A stretch of 64,000 nucleotides of DNA from Coturnix japonica (lineage: Eukaryota; Chordata; Aves; Galliformes; Phasianidae): assembly GCF_001577835.2 (NCBI RefSeq), contig NC_029528.1, positions 2,284,265 through 2,348,264 on the forward strand, given 5' to 3'. Shown piece after piece: positions 24,201 to 37,500 of this stretch. Position 1 is the stretch's first letter. Each line of letters opens with the position of its first letter. The notes beneath the pieces were generated by a model that was not told where the DNA came from, did no database searches, and saw only the letters and a list, made by a program, of their open reading frames with translations. Made by a program: the position numbers and the translations under genes.

Positions 24201-27200
24201 ACATCGCATTATGAGTGCACGCAGCGCCAGGTTCCGCACTGTGGTGCAGGCCGAGGTGTGTAACTGCAGCAGCGTGAGGTGCTCTGTGCTGCCTCATTTG
24301 TGTTAATAGTTCATACAAGGTGTCAAACAGACACAGCTCCGGATGCCTCCAGTCAGGAGCTCCATAATGCAGAACCTACAGAATGAGGAGGATTCCCTGC
24401 TTGTTTTGCTGGCATTGAGTTACTCAAAGAGACAGGAGAATATGGACACAGAACTGCGTGTCACTGTGTGTCTGCAGGCAGTTTTGTTCAACATAAACCT
24501 TCTTTACAGCTAATCTCTACATAACTCATGTGTTTTTCCCTATCCTGAAACAAGGAAGCAAATACAAGAATCCACTGCCTCGATGCTGAAAGATAAATGG
24601 TATAAAGGGCAACAGAAAAAGAAGCTCAATCGAAAAAGAAAAGCCCTATAAGAAGCAAAGCAGAAAACCCATCACAAAACCATCAGCTTCCCCTTCTGAG
24701 ACTGCACTGAATTCAATGGACTGAGGTTGTCATTTAAGCAAATAATAAACCCCAGGTGATGTGTGTGTGTACGTAGGAGAGCAGGAAGCTTTCTGAGCTG
24801 ATTGTGTTCCAGTCTTAACAGGGATGTGTTGGGTGGTGACACTGAAACGAGGCGGGGCTCAGGGTTTTCTTTTAGTGTGTGTGAGCAGCACTGAAGGTTG
24901 TTATTGCACCTTGCACAGCTGCCGTGAGCAGAGAACAAAAAAACACGCAGAACTTTTTAGGCTCTCGATAATGACTGTAATTAGCATCACAAGGCTGTGG
25001 AAATTGCAGTATTCCCTAAAGGTTTCTTGTCGTTCTCTCATGTTTCTGTGCTGGATATGAAGATTTCCAACCAGGATCCGTGCTGTGTTTGGTGCTGTCC
25101 CACCAGCGGTTGTATTGCAGCCTGCACGGCAGTGTTAATCCATTCTTAATGCCTGTATCAGTGTCGTGTTTCTGAGCCGGTCTGTGTGAAAGCTGTATCC
25201 TGCCAGAAAGTCAACAGACTGCTCTTAAACACTGCGCATTGTGCAGCATCCAGAACGAAGCCTTTTTCTTTATGATGTGGTCAAGGCACGTAGCGTGGGA
25301 TTGTCGGAGCTAGTGAAAATGTTAGTCAATGAAAGTGCGTTTTAAAACCCCAGTATGAGAATGTTTTAATCAGGAATTCGGTGATGTCATAAATTATTAT
25401 TGCCCTTCAACGTGTGCCAGGGCTGGGTCAAACCCCAGCATAAAGGCGGCATTATGGAGTGATGGTGCTGACTGATTTATTAGAGCCGCGCGGCGGAGGC
25501 CGGCAGCATTGGAGGTGGATGGGCTCAGCCTCCCTCAGCCCCCACCTGTAGCATGGAGCAGTCGGCCCTCAACCCACACCACTGAAAAGATGGTGTGTTT
25601 CTTGCCTTGTTTTTTAACTTGGGCTCATTAACCGCCGTGTCTGATTAATTTCCAAGCTGAATAATTTTGACAGCTGCCAATTTGGTACACATGCCACAGG
25701 AGGAGCTGTACGGGGTGCTGCAGCCCCAGCAAGGAGCACATCTGCACCGGGCACAGGGACACGTGGAGAGGGGACCTCTCTGTCACAGCCAGGTCAGCCC
25801 AGGCTCTGAGCCCCACGTCGGGTCTTACCCGAGATAAGCCATCTCTGAACAAAGCCTGAGCTGAACTTTGAACTGTTCAGTCTCAGCATCAGATCATTAA
25901 TAACTTTTCATTGCCATCATCACCATTTTACTCCTTTACTTTTATTGCTGTTTATTCAGTCCTCACACCCAAGGTGAGAAGGTTGGGCTCAGGTTGGTGT
26001 TCAGAGCTCTGCCCACACAGTCCTAATGCCCAGTAAATGTAGATGTTGCTATAGTTCATCGTTGCTGCTTTGATGAGAGCGGAGTTTGGTTCTGAAATGC
26101 AGCACTTCACCCAGACTGAGGCAGATTGTCTTCAGTGACTGACCAGAGCCAGCAAGGAGACAGAGCTGCCATCTCTTTTGAATTAATGATGAAGCACACG
26201 GCTCTTGCTGTTATCTGCTTACACGTTGTCTGCCTTGTGATGAGCTGCTGAGAGATTTCCTTTCACTGTCTGGTCCAAATATACTGTAAGTCCAATTTCA
26301 TTAATAAGCCTGCTCGCTTTACTTGTTAAAAGGGTCATTGTGTTGTTACAGTGTTTTCTTTGTGCTCGCTTCCCCCAAATTCCAGTAACTGTTTTGTAGA
26401 GAAGTTTGGAAGTGAACTTTCAATGCCTGTGAAAGCTGCTTCGTCCACTTTATTGACTCCAGAACCTCACGTTCTTTATCCACAGAGATCTTTAAAAGGA
26501 CACTAAAAAGTTGCAGCCAAAGCTTATAGAATTTGGTACTTATGGTTAAGTATTATAGACCCAATGTCGTTCCCATGGAGACCTAAAGGAATTTTTCCAT
26601 TGAATTAAGTGGTAGCAAAGCATACCCTTTATTAAGTGGGATAAGAAGCAGACCGGAGAGCTCAATTTGTTTTTGCTGGTTTTGTTTGCCTGCTTGCCCT
26701 TCTGTAGCACAAAGGAAACCAGAAGAAATGACAGATATTTGCACTGTGATTCATCTGCTTCGTCCTTGCTGCGTTTGGAGATAAGGCTGTGTTTGTGGTC
26801 ACGGAGCAATAACCCAGCAGGCGAGGGCAGCTCTGTTTCGCTCCTTGCTGGTGCCTTCTCTGCAATCTGGATGCGAGAGGAGCGTTTCAGACACTGCTTC
26901 TGTTAAGGAGAGGTCAGCAGGGCTGCAGCTGGGCACTGCAAGGTGCTGAACACTGCAGCACGTGTTCCTAAGGGCACTTTGAACAACGTCAGTTTGTTAA
27001 ACCACTCCAACTTGTTAACAAGATCCCAATAATTTACAAAGAAATCCCGAATATAGTCACATTTAAAAGGAGTTCTTCCATTCTGGAAGGTTGGGCTATA
27101 GCTCAGCAGCTGCCAGGAGGCCCCCAGTAAGTGGTGGATGAGGTGTGCCCATGTGCTGCTGCTGACCCACAGCCAGCTCCTGCATCTCGTGTGGGTGCAG

Positions 27201-28145
27201 ACCCTGAGTGTTCCTACACAGCACGGTTATTTAGGACTGAAACTGTGCATTTCGGTGCTGAAATGCATTGTGTTTTTATGTGTTTGTTTGTCATTGGGGC
27301 TGTCACGAGATCCACAACTACTGAAGCCAACAGATTTGTGGTTGGTTTAAATGGATTGAGGATTTCCTCTATAATGAAGTCCTTTCACTTTGGATCACTG
27401 AGATTTCTCTTGTTCTTTCTTAGCGCCGTATGACACATTCACTCCATCCTTGCCTCAAACAAAGAGAAATTATGCTATCATAGCCTCCCTTTAAATATTT
27501 CCTATTTGACAGCCTACTGAAAAAGCTCCAGAGGCAAATTCTTGGTTTGGAAGTTGCTATTTATGGCTGTACACATCTGAACGTCGTTATGCCTTGCATG
27601 TTCTGGATTGCTTGCCATTTTCTTTGTGAAGATGTATGAGTCTAGGGAGAGAACGCATTATTTTAAATGAATTTGAAGCATGCTTTAACCATCTCAGGGT
27701 TCTACTTGTTGCTCCTAGCTCCCTTGATAAAAACACATCAATATAAGCAACACCGCAGGGAAGATTTGTGTGTTGCTGTTATAAAGCAAGGGGAAGACGT
27801 TGTCAGTGTGTGATGTTGGGTTATTTTAGCATATGGTATTGGAATGATGGTGGGCTCTGGGCATGGCTGCTGCTCCTGAGGGCTTTCAGTGGGGGTGTGG
27901 GGCAGGAGATGGTGAAACTCCATAGGACACAGAAGCACGAGAGAAGAACAAAATGATAAGGATGACAAGGAGGATGGTGGCCTCCTTGTTCCTAATCAGC
28001 TATCCTGATTCTTAACGTCTGTGGGTTTTGTGTGTGTTGTTTTCTTAATGCTTGGCAATTGGAGCAGAAATGCTAAGTCAGGGCTTAAAGCAGCGATGGA
28101 GCACCTGGTAGGAAGGTAGGGAGAGCTCAGGGGAGCTCAGGTGTA
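24201..28145. other. Intergenic, no gene recognised
   Basis: Non-coding sequence without recognisable exons. A 56-codon + frame at 24343-24513 lies just past the CpG island but has a weak start context and no known homology. A small CpG-rich patch is at about 25487-25512. No mobile element is recognised. Confidence 0.45.
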
Positions 28146-28189
28146 TGCAATGCAATGCAATGCAATGCAATGCAATGCAATGCAATGCA
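28146..28189. repeat. (TGCAA)n pentanucleotide repeat
   Basis: Eight perfect TGCAA units plus a partial ninth. Because the unit is five bases, the tract is open in all + frames and gives a repetitive peptide that should not be mistaken for coding. It is directly preceded by a short duplication of GAGCTCAGG. Confidence 0.95.
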
Positions 28190-31100
28190 CCTGAGTGACC
28201 AGAAGGGCTGGAGCCAGGATCCACCCCTTCCCAGACCTCATTTAAGGGCTGGCAGTGGAAGTGAAAGGATCTTGTTGGAGGTTCCTGCCTACCTGGGGCC
28301 TTCCGAAGGTACACAGCTTTTCCCCTTTGTGTCTGTGGCTGCTTCATTTGGGCTTGTCCTCATCTGCTGTAGCCAGAGACTTTGCCACCCCACTATTATC
28401 TCTATACTTTCCATCACATAATGACATTATAGCATTCTGTACTCTTAATAAGAGAGCCATACAGAGTTTATGCACACCTGGAGGAAGAACCTGGGCTGCC
28501 CTCAGTGCATGAATTTCAGCTCCAGAAGCAACCTACACAGTGCAGTTTTCCTAGACCAGGGGATCTCCCTTCCACCTTTATTTTCATTCTGTTCTGTAAT
28601 TCTAAAAGGACTCTCTGAAGCATCCTGGAGTGCTGGAAATTAAACTGCTGCGTGCTTTTGTTCTTCCTTGAAAGCTGTACTTTCATACCACGCAGATATG
28701 AGTGCTGGAGGATCAGCATGAAAGCAGCCTGGCGCTCTCTCTGCCTGTAAAGGAGTTTGCGTGTCCACTTAGAGCAGGATGGACTCAGAAGTCTTGTAAT
28801 TATGTCTGCCTCATTGTTTTGTGTGCATGGTGACTGTATGGGAAGAGCTGATTGAGCACCTGGGGAAAGGACTCAGCTCTGGGAGCACATTGGAGGTGTG
28901 ATGGGAAGGGCTGCAGCCTGACTGCACCTCTCTTAGGCCTCATTGAAGGGCTGACTGCTGCTGGGGAAGGGGCTCTTTCTGGACATCCCTCCTTGGTGAA
29001 GCTCTCCCCTGCAAACCTGGAATCTTCTGATATGGGTGATCTTCTTTCCGTCCTTCATAGCACCTTTCTATCATGTTGGTCCTTCCCCCATCACACCTCT
29101 GTTATAATGCCTTTCCCATTGTATTGATCTGTCATGTAACCCTATGCATTAAATCAACAGAGGATGTTCTGGTCTGTTCAGAGGGATGGACCCTCCATGC
29201 TGGTTACAAGACTTGACACTAAGGCTGGTGGGAAGCTCAGATAGCACCTGCAGGGACATGTCAGCTCCAAATGCAATGACACTGAGCTCAGGTGTGCAGG
29301 AGAAGAGGGGAACACTTTCATTTTGCATCACTGTAAAGCATGCAGCACATCATTATAAATGTCCGTGTATCAGTTTATCTGACTTAATTGTGTTCCTGCT
29401 GACTGCGTTCTGTTACATTTCTTTCTGAAGGACGAAGAATATATTTCAAACGAATGATCAAAAGAATATTTTACTCCCTTCACGTTCAGAGTATGGAGCC
29501 TCTGAAGGATTTATTCAGGAAATGAGTTATTAGGGCCTGACAGCTCTCTGCAGCAGCACAGAGTGAGCAGGTTATCTGCAGATTGCCGGTACAAACATCC
29601 CGTGCTTTGATGAGTACATGAGTAATGCCATTAGAGGAGTTGGAAAGCAAGATTAGGTCGGTGCTGGAGCTCCAAGTCACTTCAGCAATTACCACGAAGC
29701 CTGAAATGTAGCAGTTTATTAAAACAGGGGCTGGCAGAGAAATTGACATCTAGTTGACATCCTTCTTCATTGTTGGGTTTTGCTCTGTGGGGCAAATAAT
29801 CTTGTCTTGGTTGTGCAGCCTGTGTTTGCCATCAGCTCAATGAGTGAAACTCATCTGGGGTTTGGATATTTTCCCTCAATATTGCCATCTAAATGATAGA
29901 GACCCTCTCTGTGAACTTCAGTGGCTGGAATCTGAGACCTTTGATTGTAATTACACTGCTTGATGTGTCAAGATCTTCAAAAGCGTTTCGCTTCTGGTGA
30001 TATCAACCTAAGCAGCTTAGGTGATGTAAACCTAAGTAGCTTAATAGCTTCACAATGCCATATAACGTATTGGGAATCTCCCCGCACAGAGAATCTGATA
30101 GGGGAAATCTGAGTCATGGTGACAGCTATAACAACCAGGAAGGCAGCGGAGGGAAGTGTGGTGCAATGAGCTGGGTTAGGTGAGCACGGGGCTGCCTGCA
30201 GCTGCATGGGAGGCTCCAAGCAGAGCTCCAGGCAGGGATATGTGGTTGGTGCTGGGCGAAATGGTTCCTCTTTGGAGCTGCAGGGGAAGCAGAGCTGGGA
30301 GCTGGCATGGCCTCCCAGTGCTGTGATTGTGCAAACACGTGGATGTGCCACAGAAGCAGCTTTTGGTGACAAACTGAAGTACAGCACATCTCAGCTGAAT
30401 TCTGTCCGCTCTCTGCTGCACATCTTTTCCATATCTGAACCTTCACACCAACAGCAGTTTCCTCTCAATATTAGAATGTATGATTCCAGAATTCATCTGG
30501 CCCAGTTTATTTTCTGATTCTGAAGCTGGAGTTACAGGACTTCCCTACAGCAATGTCCTCTTGGTGTGGGATATCACTGCTCATAGCATCATCCATCTCT
30601 GTCCAACCAACTGCCTGCAAGCTCTGCCTTTGCATGGAGCTGGGTGGTGTGGGCAGCCCAGGGCTGCAGCTGTGCTGATTGCAGGGATGCTGCGCTGGGA
30701 TGCAGGGATCCCCAGGGCCCAGCTCTGCAGGTGTCTGTTCCTAACCCCATGAGTTCCTGGGTGCTGCAGGAGCTCAGATTGGAGACTGGAGGCTGTGGGG
30801 CTGTGCTGAAGTCCATGTCATGTGCCTCAAAGAGCAGCTACTTATTTACAAAAGCCCATCAGATCTGAATTGTGCCCTGATTGAGGCTATACTTGGAGCC
30901 AGACATGTGACTGTGTTGGTGTTTGCGTTATTTCCCGAGAAGGTAAAACTCAGGCATTTATTTGTCATGTTTTTGCACAAAGCCAGAAGGCTGATTTGTA
31001 TTCAACTGCTGCATATTGAGGCTGGTCATCAGTCTTGTAAATGGTAGATAGGAGGAACAGCTACAGCACAGAAATATTTCCTCTGGTTCAGTGTGGATCC

Positions 31101-34100
31101 TTAGCAGGGCCCTCTTACTCCCTGCAACCAAAGCAGAGTTATCTGCCTGGCATCCCCTGCCCCACACTCGTGGTTATTTATTCCATGATGTGCAGGAAGG
31201 AAGGAGATGTGTGCAATCTCCACTCTTGTTAACGGGAATTGTGCACCTAATTCTCTGTGCATTGTGCCAACCATGAACTGGTGAGACGTGTTCTGCATCA
31301 GCAAAAGGGCTGCCTTGTTCATCTGGAATGAGAGCATGCACGCTATAACTTAGGAGTAAAGAAAATCACTGTAAATGATTTCTTTAAACGGAGCCTGTTG
31401 GGTTTTTCCCTCAAATTCTGCTGAGAGTGAAGATTCTGCAGCATTTTTTTCCTTCCTTTCTCCTTCCCAATTGCAAAGCTTTCATTGCACGCGTTTCTGC
31501 TGCTTGTAGCACTTTTCATCTGGATGGCAATTCTTCACCTCCTCCCCGGCTTATGGCTGAAACAGTTCTTCTGTCAGGAATTGGTGTCATTTACTCCCCT
31601 CAATCAGTATTTCCATTTGCTCCTGGTCTCTCTCATCCTCAGGGAAGGGTTTCCTTCTGTCTCACCTTGATGGATCCATCTCCCCAGCTCCCCTCCTTCC
31701 TGCAGATGCCGTCTCTGCAGCTGTGTCAGCTGACAGCACCTTTGTGAATCGTTTCCAAGTTGTTACTAGTTAGTGTATGGCCTAAATCAGGGCTGAAATG
31801 CTCCAGACTGGCTGCTCAGTTAATAACTATGCAGCGGCATACGCATGCATGGCAATGGTACGATGTGTAACTGACTTACTCTGTCTGAAAACTTAGCAGG
31901 ACATTTCACAGAGGTGCCATGAAGTGCTGATAGTCACATTGCAGAGACTGCAGACCAGTGTGAGGGATGGATGGGGCCCTCAGTGAGAGTGCTGGACAAC
32001 AAGTCATGGGAATAAGCAGTGAAGGTTTCGGATATTTGTTTGCATCAAATGTATGAATCCTGCCCGTATTTGTGGAGCTGTTGTATTATCTATTGCCTTG
32101 CTGTGTAATGACTTGGATCTGTGCTCTGTAAGGGATGGAAAATCTGCAGCAGGAAGGAGCAGAGACAAATTGAAGTGCTGTTAAGAGGGGATGTGGCTGC
32201 TGGGTGCAAATATGCTGAGGGCAATGGAACTGGAGGACCTGTGAGCAGGGAGCCCAGGAGGCATCCGGCACGATGAGAGCTGAGTGATGGCATGGGATCT
32301 GAAGGGCCTGGAAGTGCCCGGAAATGTTTAATGCTCTGCTTGAATGTGTGTATGCTTGGGTTATCTCTGAGTAAATGCCTTGTGATTCTTCTGGATTCCC
32401 CCGGGGAGCCCTGCTTGTAGTGTGCTTGTTCGCTCATTATCCCTGAAGGGTTAAACTATAAACTGAAGTACCCTTAAGTGCAGAGCTCAAGTGAGGGTGG
32501 TTTCTGAGCACCCGCAGTCTGATGGCAGCTGGAATGCAGCATCATTCCCCAGCAGTGAGAGCACTGGGGCTGCAGGAGCCGCTCACAACAGCCCCGTTCT
32601 GTGGGCATCACTCCCTGCTATGGATTGGGGTTGGTTTGGGGACATGTGCCCATGTGGTGTAAAGTGGTGTTTGAGAGCTAGATTTAAAAAAGCCACGTGG
32701 ATGTCACTGCTGCTGGGATTTTTCCCTTTGCCAGGAACAGCACCTCAGTGCTGATGGGTTGTAGGGCTGCTGATGGGCAGTTATACAGTGGCTGGTTGCT
32801 GTCTGTACTGCTTTGGTGGATCTTATGTTTCTTCCCATGGATGAGCATGTACAAGTGAATCACAGACCTCGATTCTTAACTTCAGGTTCACCTGGTGTGT
32901 CCTATTGGCTGGTGGTGGGCACAGGGTCCCAGAGCTTCCCAGGCAGGTTGGAGTCATGGTTCTGCAAAGCCAGGAGGCTCCCAGCAGCAGAAACCTCCTT
33001 TGGCCATTTCCTGCTGATGGACACAGTGCAAGACCTAGCAAGGATGCTTTGTGCCTGACACAGAGGAGCCTGGGCAGGCTGCTGGGCTGCTTCCTGCTGG
33101 CTGCACCGGCTGTGTTCCCACTGGACTCAGTGGTTCCCTATGGGAAGGACAAGCTGCCTTCTTGCTGCTGGGGTTCAGCCCCAGACAGGGTTTGTTGTGC
33201 ATATGGAGAAGACGCGTTATCAGCAGCCTTGGGTCCACCCTGGAACAGCAGAATGACTTTGAGTGAAACCACGGATGGGAGATGAAGACAGCTCTTCCCT
33301 CCAGCTCCACAGCTCCTGCAGGCTGTAATTAAACGAGGAGTGAAGCTTTGCTTCCTGGCACAGGAGGCTGGGAAGCCGAGTGCAGCTGCGGTTATGCCTG
33401 AAGTTAGGCCCGTCAGACATCAGCATCATCTCAAGACAGATGTATCTGTAAGAGCTGACTCTCTGATGGTATCTGGTGGAAGGATGCTTTGCCTTTTTCT
33501 TCTGGGCTTTTCAGTGCAGTTCACCACACACCCATGCAGACGGACCAGTCGTCTTTATTTTTCTCTGCCTTGTTTTTTTGTCTGGTAACTGCACTATAAA
33601 GGAAGTATATTCGTGAGGTACCTGTAGTTGCAGTGCTTCCATCACACTTGCTTTCCCTGGTGCAGGATGCTTGTTACCAATGGGGTGATTCTACAGTCAC
33701 TTGTTACTAATTATTAAACATCCAATACAAATGAAATACTTTCTTCTCTGCGACCCTGGGGAGAATTTTAGAACATCAGATCTTTGTTTTCTTTCAAATC
33801 AGTGTAGAGCTAAACCTTCTGTGTTGCCCCTGCAGACTTGGTCAGCCAACCATGCAGAATCCGGTGAGCTCAGCCCCAGTGAGCAGCTCTGACGTGTGGC
33901 TTTCACTGACCACTGTTCTCTTCTGCTCACAGTGGCCGCCCGAACTCAGCACACCAGGCTTCATAATGATTAATTGCTCTAAACCAGGTGTTGAAAAATG
34001 TGATATGGATGGACTCCATGCGTGCGTATCATGTGAGAGCATTATGCTGTGGTGCAAACTGTCAGTAATCAAATTTCCATTACCCAGCGATGGGTGTGAA

Positions 34101-34456
34101 CAGGCAAAAATACTGAGTCAACAGAATACCAGTATGAGACCTGCGTGTATCCTGCTTTAAATATGGCAGCAGGGTGAGGAGATGCTTTCCCAGGAGGGTG
34201 TCTAATGAGTAAGCACTACTCAGTCCTTTGCATTTTTTTTCCCCTCTTTCTCCTGAGAAACACCTACTTCAGAGCATGTCATTGGAGAAATGAGGTCAAG
34301 GCCTCTTGTTGGAGCCCATAGCAAGGACTTGGCATGGGTAGAAGTAGTGAGCAGGGCTGCTCTGAAGGTGATTTGCTTTGTAAACTGGTCTCATTGATCT
34401 TGCTCTAGAATTGTTCTATAGATCAAGGATAATCTTAGAGAATCTTGGGAGACTGG
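28190..34456. other. Intergenic, no gene recognised
   Basis: Mixed GC/AT non-coding DNA. Open frames up to about 136 codons occur on both strands but show no domains or splice-linked partners. A short direct repeat with a perfect 15-bp palindrome lies near 30005-30043. An AT-rich repeat-free block at about 33940-34160 may be a conserved element. Confidence 0.4.
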
Positions 34457-34508
34457 CTTTGGTTGGAAGGGACCTTAACAGTCAACTCTAGAATCATAGA
34501 ATGGTTCT
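34457..34508 (-). repeat. CR1 tail fragments, two adjacent pieces
   Basis: TTTGGTTGGAAGGGACCTTA (34458-34477) and GAATCATAGAATGGTT (34491-34506) are both reverse-oriented CR1 3'-end segments. They lie in the opposite order to an intact tail, so this looks like two small remnants side by side or a rearranged one. Confidence 0.65.
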
Positions 34509-37500
34509 TAGTGCCGGCCTCGCGGGGTGCTTCTGTTCCCTCTGTGCCTTTGGTTTTGGATGCATCGCAGTTGCAGGTGGTTAGTGGTGGTGGTGAAACC
34601 TTACCCACTCATTGTGAAAACATGAGCAGCAGCTGTCCTAGCAGCTTCGTGTTCACCTGATCCTGAGCACTGGGTCATCAGGAGGGTGGATTCCCTCTGG
34701 GTTCATCGCAGTCTTTGTGCCTTTTTCAGTTTTGTAACTTTTCTGTTTTTTTTTGTCTCAATGTCTCAGCTACATCACTCAGGACTTGGGAGACTTAATT
34801 AATATTAATAGAGCCCATTATGGGAACTTAGCCATAGAGAGGAGTTTCTTTAAAAGGTGAAATCATAATAATAATGATGAGAGTATCTGTGTTGCTTGGA
34901 TACTGCTGCCCCAGTCTGCTCCTCGGTATTTGCCTTTCATTACAGTTATTTCCCCCCACCCTGTGGAAAATGAATTTTAAAAGAGAGCAATTATTGCATT
35001 GACAGCCATGACTACAAAGACAAGTCTTTCCCTGAGCTTCATTTTCTTGCCATTTGGTGTTGGCTCTGCCAGCTGGAGGCCACACAGATACTTGTAAGCA
35101 ATAGTCCAGCGAGAGCCACAGCTGGCAGGCAGTGGCAGAACACGCTGCATCGTTGCTGGTTTTTTGGGGAGCATCTTTGCAATGATCCGCATTTCTCATT
35201 TTTCCAGTCTGTCTTCAGAACTGCCAGGACTGGTTCCCAAGCAGACCACACATCTGCCAACCCATCCATTTCCCAGCACAGACCTTGGCCATTCATCTGC
35301 AAGTGTGTGCTTCATCCAACTTCACAGCTGCATGTATTCCATGGCTTACAGGTACAGCCTTGAAAGAGAGCAACCACGTAGTCTTGAAAGAGCTGCAGCA
35401 AAAGTATGTGAGCATCAAAATAATCACAAGTGGCAGATTCAGCTAATCAGGAGTTCCGATTGTCTGCGTATCAAATCAGTTGTATTTAGTGGAATAAAGC
35501 AGGTAGTCACCACTGGAGCCTGATTACCTTTTTAAAGAGTGCTGCCTGATTAGATTAAACTTGGAGCCATTTGTGGCTGATTTGGGGTAAATGGGAAAAA
35601 ATCAGAGATGGGACCCAGGCATGTAAAGCTGGTCCAGATTTTGAGAGTGAAAAACTCAGACTCAAAACCAAACCAGGATCCATGTTCTGTTTCCACATCC
35701 TGCAAGTTGGGGCACTTTGGTGTTCTTGTGTAGGGAACTATTTGCTACCATGCTTTACGTAGAGCCATGGATCGAACTTAACTCTTCAGGCCTTGTGAAG
35801 GGACGTGTCCTCAGTACTGAGCCTTAACCAAAGACAAGGTGTGAAACACGGAGTGGTTTGGATGTACATAGAAATGTGTGTAAGGAGATACTTCATCAGT
35901 TCCATAGTTTGCAATCCAGCATCTTCGCAGGTCACCACGTGTATTCTGTTTAAGCCTTTTGATTAATTACTCTGTACCCAAACCATATATATTTATAGCT
36001 TGCAGAACAAGATAAATTCTCCAGATGTGGCTTCCTTTTAGTTAAGTGGAGATGAATGGAGATCAAAGCCTTTGATGTGCAGCCTGCCTCCAAGTCACTG
36101 CGGACACCAGCCGCTGGAAATCATGCATTGAAGTGAAGCGGGCACTCCAAACTTGGGTATGGAGGCAGCTAAAGGAAAACCTATGGGGAAAACACTTTGC
36201 GGAGGATAAATCAATATGCACCATTGAGTCCCTACTTGTGAAAGTGGAAGGCAGTATTCAGCGAACCCTCTACTCTTAAACAACATATTTAAGTAGATCG
36301 ATTTTATGTTCCAGCCCAGAAATGATTTAAGGCTTTTCAGTGTATGGATATCCTCTGTGATACGCAAAACTGGCAGAAAATGTCATTGTGAGCTGCTTTA
36401 TAGCCTCAATTAAGGCTATTTCCATTGCTCCAGATGTGTAAAGCAGACTTATAGCTGAGTTCCTGCTATAGAGAAATCCCTGGTGTGTCCTCGGATCAGC
36501 GCTGCCAGCTCAATGATGTCTTCTTCACGACCCTTGGAAAAAATGATGGATAGCCAGGGAGCTGCAAATTCAGACTGAACTCTCACAACATGAGCACTTA
36601 TAGGAGTCAGTAGCACAGTGCTTACCCAGTGGCTGAGTGGCAACTCTGCCCATCTCTGCCACTTTGGAAGCTGCTTTGGAAGTGTACCAAGGGGGCTCTG
36701 GCTCCTGTGCTCTGCATCTTGAACTGCTCTGTACAATGAAGTTGATACTACAAAGAAAAAACCCCAACCCAAGCTCAAAGGCACCACGGAAACAGTGACC
36801 CACAGCAACCTGGTCCGGCACCTGAAGATGTGGATCAAGGAGCCTTCTCTGAGACTTATGGGTGTAAAAGATGAGCAGAAGTGTTGAAGATAAGGCTCTT
36901 GGGCACCTTAAGTAGTGAGAAGAAAGGAGATGAAGATCTGAAAGTGGAAGACTGTTTGGTGATGCTGCCAATAGAACTCCAGTGTTCATGGTCCATAGAA
37001 GGAAAAGGAAGCTGATCTTCACAATGGGTGAGTTCCTTGAGCTTGGGGAGCTGATGGCTTCCGTGGGAGAGAAAAGGCCAAAATGGCAGCTGTTCCAGTG
37101 CAGAGAAAATATAGGAGATACAGCTGGTCTCCTGAATTAAATTCCTTATTGGCACCAGAGGAAGGAACTATGTTAGATTAGTTTGTAAGATTACTGCAGA
37201 TGATCATGAAGAAATAGCTCAAATCTGTGAGGGAAAAGCATGAATGAAGAAAATCCAATGTAGCCAGCAATAGGCTTTGGGAGCAACCAGAGATGGTTCT
37301 TGAACCCACTGATAACACGAGGGAGAGCAAGTTCAAGATTTGTCTGTTACTTCAGAGAGAGGAAAAGCTCCCAATCATTGAAAACAAAGTGTTTGTGTTC
37401 TCTCCATTCGGTCTTTGATAAAAGGTAAATGTTGTATAAGCATCTGCCACAATTAATGTCAACACACACACAAAAACCCAGTCTAGATTAGGGGAAAAAC
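34509..37500. other. Intergenic, no gene recognised
   Basis: Non-coding sequence with no recognised exons. The minus frames at 36449-36838 and 36570-37022 overlap each other and resemble no protein. The last 300-400 bp could belong to the 5' part of the LINE fragment that follows, but the similarity is too faint to say. Confidence 0.4.

Noticed and set aside
24343-24513. 56-codon + frame downstream of the second CpG island
   Set aside because: Weak start context and no homology. Kept only as a candidate within the promoter finding.
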